Part shown: in pieces, positions 12,901 to 22,233 of the stretch
Layout of the letters: every line of letters begins with the position of its first letter
Position numbering within the stretch: position 1 is the stretch's first letter
Origin: Bisporella sp. PMI_857
Lineage: Eukaryota; Ascomycota; Leotiomycetes; Helotiales; Helotiaceae
NCBI GenBank assembly: GCA_021307315.1
Contig: JAJSPD010000032.1
Span: 62,001 to 126,000 of the forward strand
Direction of reading: 5' to 3'
DNA length: 64,000 nt
Translations under genes and position numbers: made by a program
The notes under the pieces: generated by a model
Database searches by the model: none
The model's input: only the letters and a program-made list of their open reading frames with translations
Told to the model about the DNA's origin: nothing

Positions 12901-13453
12901 TCGCGTTGAGTCCGAGTGATGCCCCTTGCGATTGCTGTTGCTGTTGTATAGAACCAGCCAGATTCTGTTGCAGCGATTGACCGAAGAGGCCTTGAGTTTG
13001 CGCTTGTGGTTGCGCAGCACCTAGAGCTGACTGTTGGGTGCCCAATAGTGGCGGTGCAGTGTGCGATTGTGTTGTGCTTCCAAACAAACTCCTCAAACCT
13101 CCTGCTTGTGTAGCTGCCGTGCTCGCACCAAAACCTGAAGTCACTTGTGTCGTCGCATTTCCTCCTAAGCCTCCAAACAGAGCGCTGTTGGCTTGTGGTT
13201 GCGTTGCTGTCGCTGTACTGCCTCCCCCAAGGCCTCCAAACAGACCCCCTGAAGCTTGCGGTTGCGCCGTTGCTGTCGTATTACCTCCTAGACCACCAAA
13301 CGGGGCCCCTCCAGCTGGTGGTTGCGTTGTTGTAGTCGTCGAGCTCCCGAACAGCCCACCACCTGTAGCTGCTGTTCCCGTCGCCGAACTAGATCCCAGG
13401 TTCGAGAACAAGCCGGGCGTGGCAGGCTTAGCGCCGCCTCCGAAGAGAGACAT
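9945..13453 (-). CDS. NIC96: Nucleoporin Nic96/Nup93 with N-terminal FG repeats
   Basis: Scaffold nucleoporin of the inner ring of the nuclear pore, which anchors the Nsp1 channel complex. Exons are 13453-10334 and 10262-9945, with a 71-nt intron; 1145 residues. Residues 1-190 form an FG region with GLFS, GLFG, PFGG, ALFGG and SLFG motifs spaced by threonine, alanine and glutamine. A short conserved helix motif follows (QRTSYFDSILERNRKRK), as in the adaptor-binding segments of Nic96. From about residue 240 comes the long alpha-solenoid Nic96 domain (for example PVWALIYYLLRSGKLVEAR). The intron removes a spurious end after QGKYSEALD; the true C-terminus ends in ARAQSQ. Yeast Nic96 is about 840 residues and lacks such an FG run, so the N-terminal extension is the notable difference. 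Confidence 0.93.
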
Positions 13454-13924
13454 TTCGACGTATGTGCGATGCAGAGTAGTTAAAAGAGCGTGTGTTGAGA
13501 GAAAAAAGATGTTGGTGAAGGTGACGGTTGAATCTGTTCACGATTTTGTATTTTTTGAAAGATGAATTGACAGGGGAGCTGGGATGTCGCGTTGTCAGGC
13601 TGGGCTCACACCCCAATTTTAAGGCACTAAGGATCAGAAAGGGGCCTAAGCGAAACCCTCAGCAAAGGTGAAATGGATGTTACGATTGGTGAGATGGCGA
13701 GATTTCTGGATAGATTCAATTTGTGGCTCGAAAGCGAACACTCGAGCCCGGGATTAGGATAGTGATGAGGGCTTCTTTCTTAAAGTTTAACATGGAATGA
13801 TGTCCCAATCCGAAACATATCTTCTATGTATATTATATTGTTTCTTGTGAGTTCCTCTTTTGTAGGCTATATTCTTGTACATGTCCTTGCAAGTCAGAGA
13901 TAACCCCAACATCTTACAATCTGT
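13454..13924. other. Intergenic spacer
   Basis: 471 nt holding the nucleoporin promoter and the 3' end of the permease gene. A TATATTATATTG stretch lies near 13830. Nothing coding was seen. Confidence 0.5.
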
Positions 13925-15613
13925 TCACAAGAACCACCTGAACTCAGGCACCGCCGGTCCGTCCCTCAACTGCTCGGTAGGTACTTCTCTAATATCTAAC
14001 TTTCTTCCGAGCTTCCTATCTCTTCTTATGTTGTCGAGAATCATGAAGACACTCAGTAATCCTGCAATCAGCGCTCCTGTTGCTCCAAATGCTGCTGTAG
14101 TGGCAAGAGCAGGAATGTAGTTCGGGGCGGATTGTGGGGTAAAGATATTGCTGGAAACAACTCCCATGAGATTTGCCTAAGTATCAATTAGTTGGCCGTA
14201 TTATGGACTACAAGATGCCAAAGAATAAAGACGAATATGAGGTAGAGGATACATACCAGGGGAACGCCAACAGATGTCAGAACGACACGGCGGCCTTCGT
14301 GTGGGGTGTTGTTGTTATACCATGTGCTAAGCAAGACGGATGGCGCGCTCGTGCCCCAACACATCATAAAACAGGCGAAATAAGCAATTGTCTTCTTTTC
14401 CAGTACATCGATAGCAGCATATATGATGAATCCAGTAAAAGTGAACAAGAATCCGAGCACAATAAACGGCCCTCTGCGGCGTGTGAAATCGGAAGCAAAA
14501 GCTAGTATCAATAACATCACCGCACCGCTGATATTTGGAGCAACAGTATATAAATTGGTCTTGATGCGCGAGTACCCCAGTCGACCTACGATCTGCGGAA
14601 GGAAGAGTGATACAGATTGAAGGGGTACACCAAGACAGATTTCGATGGCCAGAAACGCGTATGCGGACGGTTGTTTGAAAATCTTAAGCGAGTCCTTTAG
14701 GTTGAACTTCTCGTTGACAGTAGATGACGAATCCACCTGGATTCTATGATATGCTAATTTCCTCTCCTCCTCATTGAGGAATTTTGCCGTAGCTGCGCTC
14801 TCAGGGAGGTAGAAGAAGACGAAGATTGCAAAAGCGACCGTCAACAGTCCTTCAATGAGAAAGAGGTAACGCCATTTCTCCATCTTCGGATTTTTGATGC
14901 TAAAGACGCCAACGGCCAAAAGTCCAGAGAACGCATTGGCTATGTTACTGGCAGCGTAGAAAATGGCAAGACGGCGTCCAAGCTCTCCTCGGCGGTAAAA
15001 TGTGGTCAAGTAATAGATCACCAAGGGAAAGAACGCGCTTTCTGCCATTCCTAATAGCTGGTTAGCTTGTGGTATGCATTGATGCATTATGCTCATTTAC
15101 CTAAAAACCATCTTAATGCCATGACTCCGCCGAAGTTTTGGACAGATGTCATGAGGGTAGTCATGGTCCCAAAGGAGAACATCATGATAGGAAGAACCTT
15201 ATGGGGACCGTACTTCTTCCCAAGCATACCCTATCGCCGTGTCAACGTTTTGCTTCCGCAACGAATATCTGGAAACCTACGATCAAAGGTGCAAAAATGA
15301 CATAAGGCACATAGAATACGGACAATATAATGTTGTATTGGTTGTTTTTGAAGTGCAAATCCTTGTCTATATCGGCAGTTTTGGCATTGCCCAAGTTTCC
15401 TTTGTCTAGCGCATTGAAAAGATACATGATGGCAAGGACCGGAAGCAGTCGAAGGTCGAACTTCCGGCAAAGCGCTCGTTCAGCATGGTGATCGACCACA
15501 TAGGCCGTGGTGGCTTCCAGATGAGACTCGGTGTCGACGTTGTAAGCTGCCTTCACATCTGCCGAATCGCCTCCCAGTGACCCAGTAGGAGTAACAGCTT
15601 TTTGGTCCGTCAT
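13925..15613 (-). CDS. MFS permease, Dal5/allantoate-type anion:cation symporter
   Basis: Plasma-membrane transporter of about 502 residues. Exons are 15613-15281, 15230-15101, 15050-14257 and 14176-13925, with introns of 50, 50 and 80 nt. After a cytosolic N-terminus of about 45 residues come the family hallmarks: FDLRLLPVLAIMYLFNALDKGNLGNAK in helix 1, a GKKYGPHK loop for the MFS signature, and LRWFLGMAESAFFPLVIYYLTTFY in helices 4-5. The second half has helices such as FIVLGFLFTFTGFIIYAA and the conserved WYNNNTPHEGRR loop before the last helices. Family members import allantoate, ureidosuccinate, nicotinate, biotin precursors or other small acids; the substrate cannot be decided here. GATA-factor sites upstream suggest nitrogen control, as in yeast DAL5. 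Confidence 0.92.
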
Positions 15614-15789
15614 CTTTCCGATAGAAGCTTAAATTGCGAACCTTGGAAAAGCAATGTGTCCCAGCTACCTCTCCAAGGCGGAAAGGGGAACAGACGTTTT
15701 ATACACCTTCGACCTAGGGACTTTATACCCGGCGTCAAGGTTCATATGCGCAGGGAACAATAAATTTTTTAGCTGGCATTTCCTTGGGA

Positions 15790-15980
15790 GATAAACCTCT
15801 TCTTATCGGGCGCTGTCATAATGTCAGCTTATCATTTTCCACTGGTTGCAGATCTGGTTCGCTCTGCAATACGGTTTTGATGTAACGTGCAGTTGTTATT
15901 CGCCAACCCCGCAAACGCATGGAGTAGTAGCTTTCGGGCATGCCTGGCGATCTAAATATGCATACTGGGGCGTAGATAAG
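15790..15980. promoter_or_regulatory. Cluster of GATA-factor sites upstream of the Dal5-like permease
   Basis: GATAA or its complement occurs at 15790-15794 (plus), 15803-15807 (minus), 15829-15833 (minus) and 15975-15980 (GATAAG, plus), 180-370 nt upstream of the permease start. More lie at 16085 and near 16569. AreA/Gln3-type GATA factors bind paired GATAA elements in nitrogen-regulated promoters. The sites are seen; the regulation is inferred. Confidence 0.5.
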
Positions 15981-17161
15981 GCGAGCCCAATAACGGCCGC
16001 GGCGCCTCCGGTATCATTTCATCGCGGAAGCTTCCGTTTTGTACTTTTGAAGGAGATTGGTAAAAACAAAGACTAAGTTAAGTGGATAATAGATAGGCGA
16101 AGGAGAAAATTCAATTGCTGGGAGGGGCCGCTCGAGCCTGCTTACCTTGTTAGCGAACGACCCTGAGTTTGGAGCAACGCGACCGAGGAGAAGAGAACGT
16201 TTTGCGATGTGCAACAATAGAGACGGTAGAAACAATACGAACAAAGCCAATCAATGCCTGATCATGACGAGAAGGGAGTGCATGGCTGCAACTTTGCGAA
16301 AGCCAATGTGACGTGCAACTCCCTCTATAACTACAGGGCCGTAGCGTAGCCGAATGATTGTTCTGTATTCCAGCAACGGGGAGGGGTGGTTAGGTAGCAT
16401 TGGTTTTTTTTGGAGGACTTGTATCGAAGGGTGAGGGCACGTGATTTTACAACAAGGAGGACAATTGATTGCGAATTCAAATGAGTCAAAAAAAGGCAGG
16501 GTGGTTCTTTACAGTACTGGGGAACGAATTAAGAGTAGTGCGAAAGCTTGAAGAAGTGGACCAAACTTGATAAGAACGAAAAAGAAGCCGAACGGAATGT
16601 ATTTACTGCGCTTACTAATTGTCGTAGTGTTTTCTGTGTAAGAAATGAGTAATCAGGTCCTGACTAAGGGGCAGGAGAACTGAGAAATAGGAGGCCAACA
16701 ATTAATCCCCCTTTATCGCAATCAATGTTTAGACGTCAAGCAGTATAATCACACGAAATGTCAATTTACTTGTGTAAAAAATTATAAGTCTATGAAAATT
16801 GTTTCACAATTCATTGGACATTGAACATTAAACTTTGACGAGCATACAATAAAGTGAAAAGTGAAAGAGCAGTAACCATTCCCCATGCCGACAGTCTACT
16901 GAGATTGTAAGTATATAATTTATTACACAGCAGCAGCGCGAAAAAAGGGGAGCACAACGTGGCTGTCTCAGTACAGTCTAAATGGCAATGGCATTGATAT
17001 TAATTTAGGATTGGCATTAAATTACGGGTAGGGCAGGCATTGTGTGTCAAGAACGGCCGTAGGGGGGTTAAGTCAGGGGGGTTGTGCTATGCCCATGCCA
17101 CTTACCCTGCTCCCCCCCCATGACGCCATGTGAGGTTTTCCGTTCCAGCAACCTTTTCTTT

Positions 17162-17195
17162 GGGGGGGAGGAGGGGGGAAAGGAGGGGAAAGGGG
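17162..17195 (+). other. G-run block with G-quadruplex potential
   Basis: Four runs of 7, 6, 4 and 4 guanines at 17162-17168, 17173-17178, 17185-17188 and 17192-17195, with loops of 3-6 nt. This meets the usual four-run definition on the plus strand. It lies about 1.4 kb upstream of the phosphatase start. Confidence 0.6.
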
Positions 17196-17809
17196 TGTCT
17201 TTGTTAACTTTCCACCACCCACCCACCAACCTCACTCACCCACAACTTTCTTGTTATCCCCAAGGGCAACTTCCATTGTGGACTTGATGTGACACCAACA
17301 TTATGACACTAAACATCATCAATCATCATGATCATGCCACTACGGCAGATGAGCTGGGGCGGGCGGGTGGCCTGCCTTGGCCATACGCTTGGTGGTACAA
17401 AGTAGACTACTATTTCCAAGGTACGGTAGGCTTTTCGCCGGTTAACTTGTTTGGTTGTAGTGGTACAATAACCCCCCCCCCCCTATTAAGTTGATATACT
17501 TTGTACCAACGTGGGAAGAAACTGCGGGTGTGACACTCAGCCGCCTGCGAGTCATGGGCCAGATGACGTAGGGTTGAGCAAAAAGTGAGCCACACCCACC
17601 CTGAACTTACTTACCGACTTTTTCAATTTAGCCGTTGAAGGGGGGATGGGAGCCTTACCTTTCGAGTAGCATCAAGAGTCTAGCCTCCCTTCTTCTTCCC
17701 AAGGGATTGATTCCCCTATAGACTTGACCGTTTAGTGATAATGGTCATGAGAAAGAGAGCTAAGAAGTGAAAAAAAAAGGAGGGGTCAAAGAAACGTCAT
17801 GTGGAAAAG

Positions 17810-17839
17810 CAGGAACAGGAACAGGGACAGGTACAGGAA
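17810..17839 (+). repeat. Short tandem repeat, five 6-nt units
   Basis: CAGGAA, CAGGAA, CAGGGA, CAGGTA, CAGGAA in direct tandem. A simple microsatellite in the phosphatase upstream region. Confidence 0.8.
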
Positions 17840-18582
17840 ATATTGTACTGTACAAGCGTTCAAAATTAAGGGTTCTGTTGCTATTATTAGTGTCTTTTCT
17901 TCCATATGAAGCAAATCAGTGTAATAAAAGTCTTTTCTTTCTGTTCTTCATTTAAAAAGTCCTGTTCACAGCTAGTATTGTATGACGGAGGTCGAAAGTT
18001 TAGGACAGCGGTACCATTGAGTGTACTTACACTTTGTACTATTAGGTAGACTCCGGTGGCGTTGTGGCAGGCGGTTCTGGATCTTTTTCGGGTGATTCTA
18101 TACTGTAAACCTTTCCCTCCCCCTTTTTTCCCCCCTAATTAACCCTGGTTTTCTTTGCGGCTGCCTTCAATTTGTAATAAATGATTCCTCACACATCCAC
18201 CGCCGCCCACACCAACGCCAGCTCAAACCAGATATCATCAGCCCCCTTCGCACCTAGAACTTTTCTTCCCACCGACAATCACGAGAACATTCAACAGCAG
18301 GCACGAGAATACTCTAAGGTCAACTCGGCCTGTCTTTCTTCTTCGCCATCGGTCAAAGTCGTTGCGGCAACTTTCCACCCTCATCGGGGGCGATCGTTTC
18401 CTCCTCGAGCCCCCCCCCCCCCCCCTGAGACCCAGCCCCAAAAAAAGAGCGTCATCGAGCCTCTCTTTCCTTCCAACACCGCGCCGCACCGCACTACACT
18501 ATACTTCACGTCACCTCATCCCCTACGATCAGCTCCCCCTCACTACCACTTAACGTCTAAGTACACAAAACAACATTCCATC

Positions 18583-18600
18583 ATGTCTTCTACACAATAA
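18583..18600 (+). promoter_or_regulatory. Short upstream open reading frame (MSSTQ)
   Basis: A five-codon frame, ATG to TAA, ends 19 nt before the phosphatase ATG at 18620. Such a frame close to the main start usually lowers translation or makes it depend on reinitiation. It acts only if transcription begins upstream of 18583, which the sequence does not prove. Confidence 0.4.
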
Positions 18601-18619
18601 TACGCAATACCATTCGCGA

Positions 18620-21420
18620 ATGATCGGTGGTGTCAAAGGTGGTCCTACTCTGGAGTCTACCAACGTCAACATGGTTTTAAAGGCTGCAATGAGACCTACC
18701 CCAAGGTCTTCACATTCACACACGCAACCTCATCGTTCAAAGGCATCCACCACACCTATAAGTCCGCCACCAAGAGTTGCAGCATCGGTCGGACTTGCCC
18801 ACGCGCCAATCGTTGGCCCATCGCTGCGAAATTCCAGCCCGAGCAGAAGTGGGCGAGCACCAAGTCCAAATTACTTCGGTCTCATAAAAGAACCTGGAAC
18901 CGACACCCAAGATTCGGGGAGCGGCCCCAAGGCAAATTGGAGTCCGCCAACCTCCTCCATTCTCTCCTTTGGTGCCGTATCGCCGAAACACATACCCGTA
19001 GATTCGAATCCAGAATTTGAGGCATTTAAAAGGCAGTCGCAATCAAATACCAGTTTCAATTTGGGCCATGGAAACCTCTCTCACTTTGCGTCAACGCCTG
19101 GCGCTGGTGTGGTGGCACCGAGAACGGACAGCTCAAAGAAGGAGAGGAAATCCAGTACAACCAAGCCTGAGCCGCAGGATCTATCACCAAAATCTAGTCC
19201 TCGAATATTGAGTTCCGAACCAATGGAAATAGAACTTGGCCGAGATTCTGCCTACGAATCATCACCGTCAGTAAGAAATTTGCGTGCGTCCGCTGCGTCC
19301 ACGACGTCGTTCTTTGATTTGCCTCGCCAACAATCGCCTGCAAATATAGCATCTCCACACCCTCCACCACGAAATGTTCTTTCCCCGATCGATGATAGGC
19401 ACCCTCGGTTATCGCTACCTCACAATAGAGCCGATCCTCCTTCTCCTCATCAAAATTTACAACCTCGTAGCAGTCATGCCCGGGCGAACACATTACCAGC
19501 CGCACTGGAAGACGGGCCGTCCATGATTACTTCAACGCAGCTGAAAAACATGCTAGAGAACATTTCACCAGAGCAGATACTGTTGCTGGATTTGCGAGTC
19601 AATCCACAGTACTCTGTGTCACGTATCAAAGACGCCCTTAACCTATGCATACCTACAACCCTCCTCAAGCGGCCATCTTTTAATTTACAGAAGCTAAAGG
19701 AGACTTTTACTAATGAAGCTGAGCGAGAACGTTTTTCTCGTTGGAAGGAGTCAAAATGTATAGTCGTTTACGACTCATATTCTTTGGAAAAGAAAGATGC
19801 TATCTCAGCGGTTAATACGCTCAAAAAGTTCTCCAATGAAGGATGGAATGGTCACTGCTATATTTTGAGAGGTGGGTTCAACACTATTGCGAAGGAATTT
19901 CCTGAACTAGTCGATGGGGGTACTACTCAGCACTCCTCTAAGGTCAGCTTGTCATTGGGTACATCTATGTCCGATGTGGCACCTGTGGCAGGAGGTTGCG
20001 TGATGCCAGCGACTAAGAATGCCGCGAACCCATTCTTCAGCAATATTCGACAGAATCAAGACCTTATCGGAGGAGTTGGGCAGATGAGCCTCAAAGTCCC
20101 TGAGGAATTTAGCGCCGATAATAAGGATAATTTACCAAACTGGCTTCAGCAGGCTAGCGCGAAGGAAGACCATGGCAAAAGGGTGGCTGGGAAGTTTCTG
20201 ACTCTCGAGTTAGACGAGCAGAAGCGAATGATCAAAGCTCTCTCATCAGATGTTCAGTACGGCCCTACAGCAGCAGCAGATAATAACCACGATGTCCAGA
20301 ATGTCCAGATTGCGGGGATCGAGAAGGGGAGCAAGAATAGGTACAATAACATATGGCCGTTTGAGCATGCCCGAGTACGATTACAAGGCCGACCAGAAGG
20401 CGCATGCGACTACGTCAACGCAAGCCATATCAAGTCTACTCGAAGCAATAAACGATATATTGCATCTCAGGGACCTCTACCAGCTACATTCGAGGTATGA
20501 TATTGTATCCCCCAATATTTAATAGCACTAACCTGTCGCAGGACTTTTGGAGCGTTATCTGGGACCAGGACGTGCGAGTTATTGTCATGCTAACTGCGGA
20601 AAAGGAAGGGGGGCAGCTCAAGTGTCATCCATACTGGTCGAGTAAAGATTACGGACCTCTTCACCTCCGTACCCTCTCTGAGAAGAAAGTCTCGCTCGAC
20701 CTAACCAAACACCGCACCACCACTGATCGCCGTGACTCTGGTCAGCGTCGTCGTGCCAACACCACCGCAGAAACAGCTCCTCCTCCCGCTTCTTCCACTG
20801 AAACACCGCACGCTGTCGTCCGCAAGTTTACCCTTGCACATACAGCGCATCCCTTCGCGCCGATAAGAGAAATCACACAGATCCACTATGCATCATGGCC
20901 TGACTTCGGAGCTCCCGCTTCTCCAGGGCAATTATTGAATCTCGTAGAGCTGAGTAACCAAATGCAGCGCGCTGCTTCCTCGAGCACAGCTTCTCCACGC
21001 TCGTCAGATCCGGAAAATGACGAAAGTGCACGTCCTATTCTGGTGCACTGCTCGGCAGGCTGTGGTCGAACAGGTACATTCTGTACTATTGATACTGTCA
21101 TAGACATGCTCAAGCGTCAAAGAAAAGAGGTACGTAGCGGCGTTACACCTATGGAAATATCTTCGGAAGGCGACTACATGGGCAAAGGCAAGAATCCTAA
21201 AGATGGCCAGATAGAGGGCGGCTGGGTGTTTGATCAGAACGTCGATTTAGTGGAGCGCACAGTAGAGGATTTTAGAGGGCAGAGATTGAGCATGGTGCAG
21301 AGCCTGCGCCAGTATGTGCTCTGTTATGAGACGGTAATGGAGTGGATTGCACGGGAGCTTGTACCTGCTAGGATTGGGGGAAGGAGGGGAAGTGATGCTG
21401 GAGTAGCAAGGAGTACTTAA
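18620..21420 (+). CDS. Protein tyrosine phosphatase with rhodanese domain (Pyp1/Pyp2/Ptp2/3 type)
   Basis: Tyrosine-specific phosphatase that in yeasts inactivates stress MAP kinases (Hog1/Sty1). Exons are 18620-20494 and 20542-21420, with a 47-nt intron; 917 residues. Residues 1-290 are serine/proline-rich and disordered. Residues about 300-430 are a rhodanese-like domain (STQLKNMLENISPEQILLLD, then CIVVYDSYS and GHCYILRGGF), but no active cysteine is evident in its loop, so it is probably a docking module. The phosphatase domain follows with NIWPFEHARVRL, YVNASHIKS, ASQGPLPATFEDFW and the WPD loop (744-746). The HC(X5)R signature is VHCSAGCGRTG, with C795 and R801. A glutamine-containing helix (SLRQYVLCYETVMEWI) ends the domain. 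The catalytic residues are all present, so it should be active. The long polar N-terminus may hold the MAP-kinase docking site. Confidence 0.92.
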
Positions 21421-22233
21421 TGTAAGACGGTTCTATTGCTGTCTTTTGATATGGGTTTTCTGGGTGTTGATAAGCATTATTTGTGGTTGGGGGCCTGGAC
21501 CGGAACGGACATGGGGATTATGCATGGCGCTGGAGTTTGTGGGAGATTCATGGAATAGCATAGCGTAATGGTTTTATGGGACAAGGAATTTGGTCCTACT
21601 GGAAATAGACGATGGGGACACCAAGCGTCCTCAATTTTTTTTTACCATTACCTTTCCCTTGTCCGGCATCATAAGATTTGTCGATTCCCCTCTCTCTCAC
21701 CACTTAATGCCGCCGTACGAGAAACAAAAATAATATTCGGGAGGTCGACTTTAGATCGTGGGACGCATGAATGATATCATGTGATAATGAAGGTAGGAAA
21801 TCCATGCCGGTAATACGAGTCGCAAAAAAGCAAAAGAGCAAAAAAGTTCCTGTTCATTACCGCGCGCGTGTGGTATATCAGCCATGCTACCTAGGTATCT
21901 CTCTCCCTGTTCAAAAAGCAACCCGCACCGCCCCTCCTCCCCCGCCTGCCTGCCATTTCCTGATCCCCATCCTATAGGTATATCACCCTGGCTCAAAAAA
22001 TGCTATCAAAAGCACCGCCCGCCCCGCCGACCTCGTTCCCCGTTCGCTGATCCTCCGTCCAAGATCCCCGCCGCCGTCCCAAGACCCCCATGTTTTTCCC
22101 TCTTCCCTTTCGTGTATGTCCATCATTATTTGCTCGTGGTTGGCCTCATCGATTCGTAAATACATTTCCCTTGTTTTTTTTTTTTTTTTTTGTTTGAGTC
22201 ATGCTTTCAGGGTCGTCGTAGAAAAATTCTTGA
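21421..22233. other. Convergent intergenic region
   Basis: Between two converging genes. A poly-T run of about 18 lies near 22173-22190 and pyrimidine-rich stretches are common. Several open frames on both strands look like chance. Confidence 0.5.

Larger units (their letters stand above)
15614..18619. other. 3 kb gene-free region between permease and phosphatase genes
   Basis: Divergent upstream region of two genes. It holds the GATA cluster, a G-run block at 17162-17195, a C12 run at 17472-17483, a C15 run at 18411-18425, a five-unit hexamer repeat at 17810-17839 and a short upstream frame at 18583-18600. Open frames such as 18181-18600 are proline/serine/histidine low-complexity and look like leader sequence. 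No conserved protein was seen. Confidence 0.55.

Noticed and set aside
13038..13565. 175-codon plus-strand frame opposite the nucleoporin FG region
   Set aside because: A repetitive proline/valine frame that is the antisense of the FG repeats.
18181..18600. 139-codon open frame before the phosphatase gene
   Set aside because: Composition is low-complexity proline, serine and histidine from a pyrimidine-rich leader, it includes the C15 run, and it ends in the short upstream frame. It is not a credible protein.
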